A DNA stretch of 64,000 bases from Pirellulales bacterium (GTDB lineage: Bacteria > Planctomycetota > Planctomycetia > Pirellulales > DATAWG01). The stretch spans positions 1 through 64,000 of the forward strand of contig DATAWG010000042.1 in assembly GCA_036267355.1 (NCBI GenBank), read 5' to 3'. Shown here piece after piece: positions 43,891-52,137 of this stretch (positions within the stretch are counted from its first letter, which is position 1; the number at the start of each line of letters is the position of its first letter). Position numbers and translations under genes: made by a program. Below the pieces are notes generated by a model. It had not been told where the DNA came from and did no database searches. It was given only the letters and a program-made list of their open reading frames with translations.

Positions 43891-45162
43891 TTAGCGTTGC
43901 GGCTGGCAGGTGGCGTCGTAGCCCGGCGCTTCCTGATGCCGATCGACCGCCGGCTGGTGCAGTTGCACCGGCGGAGTCGGCGTCGCTTCGATGATGATCG
44001 CTTTATGCGGTGGCTTCGGATAGCTGAGGCCAGGCACTTCGGCAACCTTGATCTCGACATTGTGCACCGGCTCGGGAATCGAGTAGTGCGTGTAGTTCGT
44101 GATCGAGTGTTCTTGCAAACCGGCAGGCACGCCGAGCGGAATGTGCGGCGGACCAGCCAAGCCGATCGGAGTGCCGCACATCGGCATTCCATACATCGGG
44201 GCCGTAACGCCCGCCACATATCCCGGCGGAAGGCTCACGGCCGGACCGCATCCGCCCGGTCCGCAGCCATAGCCGTTGCCGCCGCCATAGCCCATGCCAT
44301 AGCCTCCAGGCCCGCAACCCTGGGGCCCGCAGCCGGCTGGGCCGCACCCTTCAGGACCACAGCCCGCTCCGCCATCGCCATCCATGCGATGATGGAAACT
44401 GGCTTGAAACACGCCATTCGGCGCGCCGGCCATTTCGGCCCCCGGGGCCTGCAAATCCTTGTTGCCCAAGCGGATGATCGCCATGATCGAGCCGCGTTTT
44501 TCGGCTTCGACGATCGGATCCTTGCCCGGCTCGAGCCGCGTGCTGACGAGCGTTTCGGCGCCGGCCAGCACGACATCTTGATGCTCGGCGTCGGGCAGGT
44601 AGATCACTTTGGTGACAAAGTTGCCCGAGAGCACCTGCTCGAAGTCCTCCGCCGTCAGTTCGAACGGAATGAAGTTGTGAGCTAGGAAGGCTTCGGTGCG
44701 GGGCGTGGCCAAGGCCACTTCGATCGTCGGATAAAGTTCGACGCCCGGCCGGCCCGGGAGATTGGTCAGCTTCAGCCGATAGATGGCTCCTTCCGGGAAG
44801 TTATACTTGGCCGGCTCGATGAGCGGTTCGGAATCGAACAGCCCCGGGCCGCCGACGTCCCAGTAGATTTTCATCCCATCGTTGCCGCGGAAACCGATCT
44901 GCGACGCTTCGGGAGCAGCGACTGGATACATCAGATTTGGATAATCGGGACCCAAGACACCGGGTCCCGGTCCGCCGACACCGGGGCCGGGATGCTGGAG
45001 CATCGCGGCGGGCGGCAAGACTTGCGTGGCCGGCTGAACCACCGGCCGATCATGAGCGATGCACTGCCGAGGCGAGTTCATCGGGATTGGCGTCGTGCAT
45101 CCGGTCGCCAGGAAGGCGGCCGACGCCAAACAGACCATCCAATGTGGCAACAAACGTTTCAT
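43891..45162 (-). CDS. Gly/Cys-rich lipoprotein, paralogue of the DUF11 protein
   Basis: A 423-residue lipoprotein with lipobox LATGC (Cys about 22). The conserved domain (about 60-210) matches the N-terminal domain of the 41429-43660 protein. A Gly/Cys-rich stretch follows (about 255-300; repeated GCGP units), then a conserved C-terminal part ending HKAIIIEATPTPPVQL. GGGGG lies eight bases before ATG 45162; the very long upstream frame is spurious. Cysteine pairs may cross-link the envelope. The two genes are in the same orientation and were probably formed by duplication. Confidence 0.8.
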   Translation of the reverse strand: MKRLLPHWMVCLASAAFLATGCTTPIPMNSPRQCIAHDRPVVQPATQVLPPAAMLQHPGPGVGGPGPGVLGPDYPNLMYPVAAPEASQIGFRGNDGMKIYWDVGGPGLFDSEPLIEPAKYNFPEGAIYRLKLTNLPGRPGVELYPTIEVALATPRTEAFLAHNFIPFELTAEDFEQVLSGNFVTKVIYLPDAEHQDVVLAGAETLVSTRLEPGKDPIVEAEKRGSIMAIIRLGNKDLQAPGAEMAGAPNGVFQASFHHRMDGDGGAGCGPEGCGPAGCGPQGCGPGGYGMGYGGGNGYGCGPGGCGPAVSLPPGYVAGVTAPMYGMPMCGTPIGLAGPPHIPLGVPAGLQEHSITNYTHYSIPEPVHNVEIKVAEVPGLSYPKPPHKAIIIEATPTPPVQLHQPAVDRHQEAPGYDATCQPQR

Positions 45163-45600
45163 GTTTTCCCCCCTGACACGGCCGTCAAGGCCGCAACCAA
45201 CCCCTTGCCAGCGGCCGCGCACAATGAGCGCCATGGCAGGGCGTAACAAAATCCAAGAACGCACAAGTTCTCCGGGCCAGCGGCTGAGAATCTCCCGCCG
45301 GACCGCAAGATGAGTTTTCACCGCAAGCCGGCCCGTTGCCGCCGCACCGTGGCGACGGCCTCGATTCGACCGACCATCCACACCGCACAAGCCAGCCGGC
45401 AATTGCTGTGGACCGGGCCAGTGGCTCGGTCCTACAATGCCCGCCCCCCCGCCGGACCCAATCCGCCCGTGGAGGCTCGCGGCAACTGGGTGGCGAAACC
45501 GGCATCGATTCACCGGCTCGCGCCGCGCAGAGCACGCCGCTGATTTGTAAACTCGGCCCGCTACAACGCGAATCTTTGGCAAATCCGGCATATCCGCGCC
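45163..45600. other. 438-bp divergent intergenic region
   Basis: Separates the Gly/Cys-rich lipoprotein gene (minus) from the DUF1571-like gene (plus). It should contain both promoters, but I cannot identify a convincing -35/-10 pair. No palindrome family member is present. Plus-strand frames here (for example 45310-45543) are R/P-rich and not convincing. Confidence 0.45.
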
Positions 45601-46644
45601 ATGAAGGCAACTCGGCCCAGCTTCGCGTGGTTTGCGGCGGCCTGCTTTTTGGCCTGTGGCCCGATAAGCGCCCAAGCCCAGTTGCCACCCAGAGTTGTCG
45701 CCACGACAGACCCGGCCACGCTGCCAATGCCAGCGCCGGCGGCCGGTAGCCGGCTATCGCCGACAGCACAGCCCGCGGCGGCTGACGCTTCCGCCGTTCG
45801 CGCCGCACGCGAGCAAGCAGACGGGCTCGTGGCGCGAGTTCGGCAATTGATCGACGGCTACGATTCGATCCAGTGCGGTGTGCGGCATCGCATCGATCTG
45901 TTCGACACGCAGATTCGCGGCGAGGGAGTTTACTACCAGCAAGGGCACGGCCTGCGCCGGCTCATGCACTTCGAACTCCGCAGCAAAATCGGCAACCAAA
46001 TCACCACGCTGTTTGAAGTGTCCGATGGAAATTTCTTCTGGACGTTCCGTGAGACGCCCGCCGGCGTTCCCTCTCTGACGCGTGTCGACCTCGGGCAAGT
46101 GTCGGAAGCGTGGAATCAAGCTCGGCGTGCGATGCCGTCGGCCCCCGCGCCCAAGCCGTCGGCATGCGGTCTGCCCAAGCTACTCGATGGAATTGCCGAG
46201 AATTTCAGCTTTGAACGTATCACTGCCGGCCGGCTTGGCGATCGGCCGGTTTGGATGCTCGAGGGGAGTTGGCGGCCCGATAAACTCGCCGCGGCAGTGC
46301 CCGATCAGTCGGCCGCGATCAAGGCGGGCCGGCCGCTCGAGCTCAAACGCCTGCCAGCGCAGTTGCCCGAGCGAATCGTGTTGGAGATCGCGCAAGACGA
46401 TCTGTTTCCCTGCGAGCTTGAATATCTGCGGCGCGGCGGCGGTTCCGCAGGGCAGGGGAGGGCAGGGGAGGGGGGGGAGGCACCCGGCTACCGGCCGATC
46501 GTCGCCATGCAATGGTTCGACGTGCGAGTCAACCAGCCGATCGATCCACGAAAATTCATCTATCAGCCGGTCGGCCAACCATGGATTGACGCCACGGAGC
46601 AATGCCTAAAAACGCTGAATCTGATCACAGTGCAAAAACAATAA
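45601..46644 (+). CDS. DUF1571-like secreted protein
   Basis: A 347-residue exported protein with a signal peptide (about 1-27, ending SAQA). The body has the DUF1571 style: a helix DGLVARVRQLIDGYDSIQCGVRHRIDLFD, then strands with YYQQGHGLRRLMHFELRSKIGNQITTLFEVSDGNFFWTF. This recalls the LolA-like fold used for lipoprotein or lipid handling. Residues around 280-296 (GSAGQGRAGEGGEAP) come from the G-rich 12-mer. Probably periplasmic lipid-binding; not proven. Followed by a family D tract. Confidence 0.78.
   Translation: MKATRPSFAWFAAACFLACGPISAQAQLPPRVVATTDPATLPMPAPAAGSRLSPTAQPAAADASAVRAAREQADGLVARVRQLIDGYDSIQCGVRHRIDLFDTQIRGEGVYYQQGHGLRRLMHFELRSKIGNQITTLFEVSDGNFFWTFRETPAGVPSLTRVDLGQVSEAWNQARRAMPSAPAPKPSACGLPKLLDGIAENFSFERITAGRLGDRPVWMLEGSWRPDKLAAAVPDQSAAIKAGRPLELKRLPAQLPERIVLEIAQDDLFPCELEYLRRGGGSAGQGRAGEGGEAPGYRPIVAMQWFDVRVNQPIDPRKFIYQPVGQPWIDATEQCLKTLNLITVQKQ
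46447..46458 (+). repeat. GCAGGGCAGGGG 12-mer, copy 5 (in DUF1571-like gene)
   Basis: Exact copy followed by a second partial copy (GAGGGCAGGGG) and a GGGGGGG run; encodes AGQGRAGEGG in frame. Confidence 0.88.
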
Positions 46645-46790
46645 TGACGAATGCCTAGTAACGAATGTCTAAAGAAGATGAATGACGAAGCTCGAATGAC
46701 AAACCGGAACGATCACTTTGGATCTAGCATTCGTCATTCGGTTTTCGTCATCCTTTCGACACTCGGATTTCGTCATTCGTCATTTTGAGT
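46645..46790. repeat. Family D repeat tract, inverted pair
   Basis: AATGACGAATGCCTAGTAACG...GAATGACGAAGCTCGAATGAC then GCATTCGTCATTCGG...CGTCATTCGTCATT. It covers the whole gap and the last codons of pdxA. Confidence 0.85.
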
Positions 46791-47872
46791 TGGGCTGCGA
46801 CACGCAGGGCGGCGATCATTCCGCTGCATTCCGCACGGCCTTGCCAGGCCAGATCGAAGGCCGTTCCATGGGCGACACTGGTGCGTACGATCGGCAATCC
46901 CAGCGTCACGTTTACCGCGCTGTGCATTCCCAACAGTTTGATGGCGATGTGCCCCTGATCGTGATACATGGCCACCACGGCGTCATAGCGGCCGTCGCGG
47001 GCGGCGGCCATTAGCGTGTCGGTCGGCAACGGTCCGACGACATCGAGCCCTTCTGCTCGAGCCCGTTCGACCGCGGGACCGATCACTGTCCGCTCTTCGT
47101 CGCCAAACAATCCCTCTTCGCCGGCATGGGGATTCAGCGCGGCCACGGCAATCCGCGGCCGATCGCCGAGGCCATGAAATCGCCTCAGCCGCCGCAGTGC
47201 CTCGTCGGCGAGATGGATTTTGCTCAGAATCGCCGCGCAATCCAACGAGGCAAACACGTCTCGCAGCGCCATGTGCAGCGTGACATGCACGACGCCGAGC
47301 CCGGCCGGACCGCGCACCGTCTCACCCGGCGGCAAATAGAGCATCATCGCGAAATCGCGAACTCCGCATAGCTCGGCCAGCAACTCGGTATGGCCCGGAT
47401 AATGATGCCCTGCCTGCCAGAGAGCCGCCTTATGTAGCGGCGCGGTGACAATGCCGTCAACCCGTCCGCTGTTGGTCAGTTCGACCGCTTTGACGAGTGA
47501 GTCATACGCCGCTTGCCCGCCACGAGGGTCGATCATTGCAGGGGAAACGAATTCTGCCTCGCCATCGCCACATTCCAAACAAGGAATCCGCGCAATGCTG
47601 CTTCCATCGGCGTCCCATGCCGTCCCGCGCCGCGGCTCGCTTGCGGTTCCGCGCGTCAGACTTTCTTCCTCAACCGCTACAACCTCCGCCCGGCTCCCCA
47701 CGACTTTCACTGCCCGCCGCAGCACCACAGAATTTCCAACCACCACCGCCCGGCAGACTTCGTGCATTGCGGGATCAGCCCAAGCACGGGCGATCGTCTC
47801 CGGCCCGATTCCAGCCGGATCTCCCATCGTAATCGCCAATAGCGGCCTATCGTCCATGCGGTTTTCGTTCAT
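46748..47872 (-). CDS. pdxA: 4-hydroxythreonine-4-phosphate dehydrogenase
   Basis: An NAD-dependent step of pyridoxal phosphate synthesis. The 374-residue protein has AITMGDPAGIGPE at the start, VTAPLHKAAL, YPGHTELLAELCG with the metal-binding His, LNPHAGE, and AMYHDQGHIAIKLL. About residues 55-95 contain extra sequence (SLTRGTASEPRRGTAWDADGS) absent from normal PdxA, produced by half of a family B repeat at 47634-47657; reading frame and downstream motifs are intact. The C-terminus overlaps a family D tract (NDEIRVSKG). The start is uncertain between Met codons at 47872 and 47857. Confidence 0.93.
   Translation of the reverse strand: MNENRMDDRPLLAITMGDPAGIGPETIARAWADPAMHEVCRAVVVGNSVVLRRAVKVVGSRAEVVAVEEESLTRGTASEPRRGTAWDADGSSIARIPCLECGDGEAEFVSPAMIDPRGGQAAYDSLVKAVELTNSGRVDGIVTAPLHKAALWQAGHHYPGHTELLAELCGVRDFAMMLYLPPGETVRGPAGLGVVHVTLHMALRDVFASLDCAAILSKIHLADEALRRLRRFHGLGDRPRIAVAALNPHAGEEGLFGDEERTVIGPAVERARAEGLDVVGPLPTDTLMAAARDGRYDAVVAMYHDQGHIAIKLLGMHSAVNVTLGLPIVRTSVAHGTAFDLAWQGRAECSGMIAALRVAAQLKMTNDEIRVSKG
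47634..47657. repeat. Half copy of family B inside pdxA
   Basis: GGCTCGCTTGCGGTTCCGCG matches the right arm of family B with one change, and is translated in frame in pdxA. Confidence 0.75.
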
Positions 47873-48034
47873 CAAACAGATTCTAGAACCCCCATCGCCG
47901 CCGATCAAACGGCGTTCCAAGCCAGCAGCGTCAGCCCCGCGTGGACGCCCGCCGCGCGCAACCATATATTCAACTTTACAAGCGACGGTCCCTCGTGGTC
48001 TAACCCCTCACCCTCTCCCTAACCTTTCCTCCAC
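47873..48034. other. pdxA / membrane protein divergent gap
   Basis: 162 bp; includes CTAACCCCTCACCCTCTCCCTAACC-type pyrimidine-rich sequence at 48000-48027, related to GGGTTAGGG tracts near 62205. No clear promoter. Confidence 0.4.
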
Positions 48035-48580
48035 TTGTCTCGTATTTTCGCATCCCTGGCATCGTTTGCGCTGCTGCTGATGGCGGTGACGCTGTTGCTC
48101 GGCTTGTATGTTGGCGATTTGCATCAGCCGCATAGCATGCGGATCGACGATCTGGGGATGGTTCACCGCATGTTCGGCATTGCTTCCGCGCTAGTCGTGG
48201 TGCTGGTGAACAGCATTGCGGTCACGTATTTCATCGGCACGAGCCGCTGGTGCCGCGAAGTGGTCGAAACCTATAGCCTGGACACGCAGCTGATTCGTCG
48301 CAGCGCCGTGCTGAAGCGGCGGGCTTTTCCCTGGGCCGTTTCGGCGATGTTGGTGATTGTCGCGGTTAGTGCTCTCGGGGCGGCCGCCGATCCGGCAACC
48401 CGGCACGCTTGGACGGTCGATTGGGTCTATCCGCACTTGATTGGCGCGATGCTCGGTTTCGCCTTCATCGCCTGGGCTTTCTGGCAAGAATGGCTGCGGA
48501 TCCGCGAACACCATGCCGTGATCAACGAAATCTTGCGCGAGGTGCGGCGCATCCGGCAGGAACAAGGCCTCGAAGTGTAG
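48035..48580 (+). CDS. Membrane protein, unknown
   Basis: A 181-residue protein with four hydrophobic segments (about 8-26, 45-68, 98-116, 130-148). The N-terminus may begin at the TTG at 48035; no ribosome site is visible, so a later Met is possible. A conserved-looking element is LGMVHRMFGIASALVVVLVNSIAVTYFIGTSRWCREVVETY. The C-terminus is a charged amphipathic helix (HAVINEILREVRRIRQEQGLEV). I do not recognise the family, although similar four-helix proteins occur in planctomycetes. It ends at the family I repeat. Confidence 0.72.
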   Translation: MSRIFASLASFALLLMAVTLLLGLYVGDLHQPHSMRIDDLGMVHRMFGIASALVVVLVNSIAVTYFIGTSRWCREVVETYSLDTQLIRRSAVLKRRAFPWAVSAMLVIVAVSALGAAADPATRHAWTVDWVYPHLIGAMLGFAFIAWAFWQEWLRIREHHAVINEILREVRRIRQEQGLEV

Positions 48581-48583
48581 GCG

Positions 48584-48658
48584 GGGTCTGGCTCATTTTT
48601 TGGCCCCGTGGCGGCAGAAATTACGATCGACGATTACGCCGAAAAATGTGCCTGACCC
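48584..48658. repeat. Palindromic repeat, family I
   Basis: Arms GGGGTCTGGCTCATTTTTTGGC and GCCGAAAAATGTGCCTGACCC, about 35 bp apart. The second copy is at 55332-55404 in the truA/asd gap. Confidence 0.85.
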
Positions 48659-48678
48659 ACTGACTCCCTGAATCGCCG

Positions 48679-49128
48679 ATGCGCGCTTGCATTCAACGAG
48701 TCAGCGAAGCGCGGGTCAGCGTCGATGGAACGGTCGTCGGAGAAATTGGCCCAGGCTTGGTCGTGCTGCTCGGCGTTGCCCAGCTAGACACGAGCGCCGA
48801 TGCGGCTCAACTGGCCGACAAGATCGTCGGGCTGCGAATTTTCGGCGACGACGAAGGAAAGATGAATCGCTCGCTGGCGGAAGCCGGCGGCGGGATGCTC
48901 GTCGTCAGCCAGTTCACGCTCTTAGGCGATTGCCGCAAAGGGCGCCGGCCGAGTTTCGTCAATGCCGCGCCGCCGGAACTCGCCGAAGCGCTTTATCTAC
49001 AATTCGTGGCCGCGGTGGCCAAACAAGGGATCACGGTTGCCACCGGCCGGTTTCGGGCGAAAATGGCCCTCGCGCTTGTGAACGACGGCCCCGTAACGCT
49101 GCTCCTCGATAGCACGAAATTATTTTGA
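48679..49128 (+). CDS. dtd: D-aminoacyl-tRNA deacylase
   Basis: Removes D-amino acids wrongly attached to tRNAs. The 149-residue protein is the normal length and has [17 protein letters not shown] at the start, the catalytic SQFTLLGD motif and the cross-subunit [11 protein letters not shown] motif. It starts 21 bp after the family I repeat and converges with the next gene 22 bp downstream. Confidence 0.96.
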   Translation: MRACIQRVSEARVSVDGTVVGEIGPGLVVLLGVAQLDTSADAAQLADKIVGLRIFGDDEGKMNRSLAEAGGGMLVVSQFTLLGDCRKGRRPSFVNAAPPELAEALYLQFVAAVAKQGITVATGRFRAKMALALVNDGPVTLLLDSTKLF

Positions 49129-49150
49129 ATCCGCGAAGCCGACGAACGAG

Positions 49151-49855
49151 TCACATCCGGCTTGCCGTCGTCGGCACTTTGGCCATCTGAGCGGGAGGTT
49201 CGTTCGCTCGGCGATGGCGGCCCATCCATTTCGGTTCTTTGAGCACGAGAAACGAAAGCGCGATCAGGATTGAGTAGGCCGCAACATTCGGGACAAATTT
49301 CTCGCCCCACATTTTGGTCGCCGTGCCGAATGATTTCTTGATCCGCACGTGCAACAGATCCACGCTCCAAATCTCGTCGAGCAGCAAGTGCGACATGAAC
49401 CCGACAAGCACGGCCGCGGCATTGAACACTCGATGGGCGATGTTTTCGTGCTCGTGTGCACAAATCAGAAAAGTCAGCTCCGCCGCGATCGCCGCCGCGG
49501 GCAGGCTGTGGAACATGCCGCGATGCACCGTGCAGTGCCGCAGCAGCCAGCCCACGCCGAAGCGGATCACTAAGTAAATCGCTCCTCCGCCGAGCACGAT
49601 TGTTTCCGGCGCCCAGCCGAGTTGCTCCATCTGATTCAAGAGCATCATCGGCACGACGGCCGCCGCGAAGGCCGTGCTTTCGCGCAGCGGAACGCCGGGT
49701 CCGCTGTCCAAATCGGGTAGCATTCCGGAAACGCTGCAAAGCCCTGCCGCCAACATGCAGGTCGGCAGCGGCACGCCATAGCGCACAAATGCCGCCGCCC
49801 CGCCGGCGATGCCAAGCAACGTGCTCGTGGTGATATGGGTTCTGAATCCGGCCAT
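49151..49855 (-). CDS. Membrane-bound metal-dependent hydrolase (YdjM-like)
   Basis: A 234-residue membrane protein related to YdjM (DUF457). The N-terminal FRTHITTSTLLGIAGGA, GMLPDLDS with metal ligands, HRGMFHSLP, and HLLLDEIWSVDL give the three metal-binding segments, each next to a hydrophobic helix. YdjM is called a metal-dependent hydrolase; its substrate is unknown. The longer frame starts inside a family B repeat, so ATG 49855 is chosen. Confidence 0.88.
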   Translation of the reverse strand: MAGFRTHITTSTLLGIAGGAAAFVRYGVPLPTCMLAAGLCSVSGMLPDLDSGPGVPLRESTAFAAAVVPMMLLNQMEQLGWAPETIVLGGGAIYLVIRFGVGWLLRHCTVHRGMFHSLPAAAIAAELTFLICAHEHENIAHRVFNAAAVLVGFMSHLLLDEIWSVDLLHVRIKKSFGTATKMWGEKFVPNVAAYSILIALSFLVLKEPKWMGRHRRANEPPAQMAKVPTTASRM

Positions 49856-49922
49856 GATGGCGCGGGATGGTAGCGAAACGCGATGAGCCGGCCAAGATCG
49901 AAGCGGCGCAAAAAAATACTGC

Positions 49923-49989
49923 GACGCGCGAAACCGCAAGCGGGCATCATCGGCCAAACGGCATTGAAGCTCGCCGGCGGTTTCGCGCA
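49923..49989. repeat. Palindromic repeat, family B
   Basis: Arms ACGCGCGAAACCGCAAGCGGGC and GCTCGCCGGCGGTTTCGCGC with about 26 bp between; upstream of the YdjM-like gene. Confidence 0.88.
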
Positions 49990-50093
49990 TCGCCCGAACT
50001 GCTCTACAAGCCGGTTTGCCGCGTCGCTATACTCCCGCGTCGGCGCTGTGCTGCTAGCAGTTGAAGTCCTGGCCATCCGGCTAACGACCATTT

Positions 50094-50678
50094 ATGGATT
50101 TGTACGATCTGCTGATGCTTCTGGTGCTCGGGGCCAACCTGGCCCTGGGCGTGTGGAAGGGCATGGCCTGGCAGGTCGCTTCGATTGCGTCGCTGGTGCT
50201 GAGCTATTTCATGGCCCTGCGCTATAGCGCGACGCTCGCGCCGATGCTCGGCGTTGAGGCGCCGCTCAACCGGTTCGTGGCGATGTTCGCGCTCTACTTG
50301 GCGTCGTCGCTGTTTGTCTGGCTCTGCTTCCGAGCGGTGTCCGGATTCATCGACCGGCTAAGGCTGAAAGAATTCGACCATCAGGTCGGGGCGTTTTTCG
50401 GAGCGGCGAAGGGAGTGCTGTGGTGCGTTGGCATCACGTTCTTCGCGCTCTCGCTATTGCCAGGGACACGCGACCAAGTGTTGCAGTCGCATTCGGGCCA
50501 TTACATCGCCCTGCTGCTGAACCATGCCGACCGGGTCATGCCGACCGAGATTCACCAGGTGCTAGACCCCTACCTGAACCAACTCCAAACCGAACTGGCG
50601 CCCGCCGGCGCGAAGCCGAGGCATCCGGCAGCGTCAGCTACGCCGACGGACGACGCGGCGAAGCCGCAACCAAAGTAG
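50094..50678 (+). CDS. CvpA family membrane protein
   Basis: A 194-residue protein with four membrane helices (about 4-20, 26-44, 58-80, 97-120), the CvpA fold. Signatures are DLLMLLVLGANLALGVWKGMAWQV and KEFDHQVGAFFGAAKGVLWCV. The C-terminus is hydrophilic and Pro/Ala-rich. CvpA is needed for colicin V export in E. coli, but its general role is not settled; it is linked to envelope maintenance and purine metabolism. The stop is adjacent to a family C palindrome. Confidence 0.88.
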   Translation: MDLYDLLMLLVLGANLALGVWKGMAWQVASIASLVLSYFMALRYSATLAPMLGVEAPLNRFVAMFALYLASSLFVWLCFRAVSGFIDRLRLKEFDHQVGAFFGAAKGVLWCVGITFFALSLLPGTRDQVLQSHSGHYIALLLNHADRVMPTEIHQVLDPYLNQLQTELAPAGAKPRHPAASATPTDDAAKPQPK

Positions 50679-50759
50679 CAGGCACACTCCGTGTGCCGTC
50701 TGCGCTGCTGGGCGGGCGGCGCACTGTTAGAGCGCGGACGGCAAACGGAGTGTGCCTAC
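50675..50759. repeat. Palindromic repeat, family C
   Basis: GTAGCAGGCACACTCCGTGTG on the left, CGGCAAACGGAGTGTGCCTAC on the right, about 40 bp apart; same family as the two copies in the Mla operon. Confidence 0.88.
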
Positions 50760-51000
50760 GATGCCATCCCGCGGGCCGGGCGAGGCCAACGGCGGATTCC
50801 GAGAAATGCGGTTTTCCTCGGGAAAATCGCACATCCTACCGAACATAAGAGACATTATCGGACGTTGCGGAGGGGTAGAAACGGCGGCATTTCGGGCTGC
50901 CGCTGGTTGCCTAAGCTCAAGATTCGACGCGCGGAACCGCAACCGAGGTTCAACGTCGAATTGGATTTTCGGCACGCTTGCGGTTTCGCGCGTTGGTGTG
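50760..51000. other. CvpA/accA convergent gap with hairpins
   Basis: Contains a hairpin TGCGGTTTTCC-TCG-GGAAAATCGCA at 50807-50831 (one mismatch) and the family B copy at 50927-50993. No gene is visible. Confidence 0.6.
50927..50993. repeat. Palindromic repeat, family B
   Basis: Arms ACGCGCGGAACCGCAACCGAGG and CACGCTTGCGGTTTCGCGCGT; its right end is eight bases from the accA stop codon, so it may form the 3' hairpin of accA. Confidence 0.85.
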
Positions 51001-52020
51001 CTAATCGCGACCGACCGCTTCGCCGTTGCTCGCCCCGATCGAGGTCCCTTGCAGCACGCCGCCTTCCAGAAAGACGCCCATGCGGCGGTATTTTTCGTAG
51101 CGCGTCGCCAACAGCTTTTCGGTCGGTTGCGGCGCCAGTTCGCGGAGCGTTTTGACGAGAAACGATTTTAGCCGGGCGGCCATCCGCGGGTGATCGCGAT
51201 GGGCGCCCCCAAGTGGTTCCTCGACCACGGCGTCGATCACGCCCAACTTCAGCAGATCGCGGGAAGTGAGCCGGAGTGCGGCGGCCGCCTCTTCTTTGTG
51301 ATTATGGCTCTTCCAGAGAATGCCGGCGCAACCTTCGGGGCTGATGACGGAATAGTACGCGTGTTCGAGCACCGCCACGCGATCACCAACGCCGATGCCG
51401 AGCGCTCCGCCCGACCCTCCTTCGCCGATTACCACGCAAATGATCGGCGTCGGAAGTTGCGACATCTCGAACATGCTCTCGGCGATCACTTGCGACTGGC
51501 CGCGCTCCTCGGCTTCCACACCGGGATAGGCGCCCGGCGTGTCGATCAGTGCGATCACCGGCCGACCAAATTTGGCGGCCAATTGCATCTTGGCGATCGC
51601 CTTGCGATATCCTTCCGGATGAACGCAGCCGAAATGACAGATGCTGCGTTCCTTGACCGTACGGCCTTTCTGGTGCCCGACAACCATCACCTTATATTGA
51701 TCGAGCTTGGCGAAGCCGGTTCGCAGGGCGCGATCGTCGCCAAACGATTTATCGCCGTGCAACTCGACGAACTCATCGAAAATCAGATCGAGATAATCGG
51801 TCGTCATCGGCCGATCGGGATGCCGCGCGACTTCGACCGTTTCCCAGGGAGAGAGATTGCCGAAGATGCGTTTGGTCGTTTCGACGAGCTCGCGACGCAG
51901 CTTTCGCAGTTCATCGCGGGCCTCGGGATTTTCGCGCGCGGCCGCCTCGGCATCGGCGATTCGCGATTCCAAATCGTAAATCGGCCGTTCGAAAGCAAGG
52001 CGATGATTGGCGGAAGGCAT
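51001..52020 (-). CDS. accA: Acetyl-CoA carboxylase carboxyltransferase subunit alpha
   Basis: Transfers carboxyl to acetyl-CoA in the first step of fatty acid synthesis. The 339-residue protein has the usual length and AccA motifs: the start (FERPIYDLESRIADAE), LHGDKSFGDDRALRTG, GHQKGRTVKERSICHFG, RPVIALIDTPGAYPGVEAEERGQ, GEGGSGGALGIGVGD and the late SPEGCAGILWK. The C-terminal QGTSIGASNG is short. The kinase gene lies 117 bp upstream in the same orientation, separated by family E repeats. AccD is not nearby. Confidence 0.97.
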   Translation of the reverse strand: MPSANHRLAFERPIYDLESRIADAEAAARENPEARDELRKLRRELVETTKRIFGNLSPWETVEVARHPDRPMTTDYLDLIFDEFVELHGDKSFGDDRALRTGFAKLDQYKVMVVGHQKGRTVKERSICHFGCVHPEGYRKAIAKMQLAAKFGRPVIALIDTPGAYPGVEAEERGQSQVIAESMFEMSQLPTPIICVVIGEGGSGGALGIGVGDRVAVLEHAYYSVISPEGCAGILWKSHNHKEEAAAALRLTSRDLLKLGVIDAVVEEPLGGAHRDHPRMAARLKSFLVKTLRELAPQPTEKLLATRYEKYRRMGVFLEGGVLQGTSIGASNGEAVGRD

Positions 52021-52021
52021 G

Positions 52022-52075
52022 TTAGGGGCGAGGGGCGAGGGGCGAGGGACCAGGGGCGAGAGACGAAAACCACGA
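52022..52075. repeat. G-rich GAGGGGC repeat (family E)
   Basis: GAGGGGC units in tandem (GGGGCGAGGGGCGAGGGG...). The same element, inverted, is at 52143-52176, where it encodes the last residues of the kinase, and an internal copy is in the FHA gene (21722-21770). Confidence 0.8.
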
Positions 52076-52137
52076 ATTGGTCAGGTCGAGTTGCTGGAGT
52101 GACGGGCAGGGGACACGAATCTCAAAACTGTTCGATT

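Noticed and set aside
45310-45543. Plus-strand 77-codon frame in the large divergent gap
   Set aside because: R/P/A-rich, no ribosome site, composition like non-coding GC-rich DNA.
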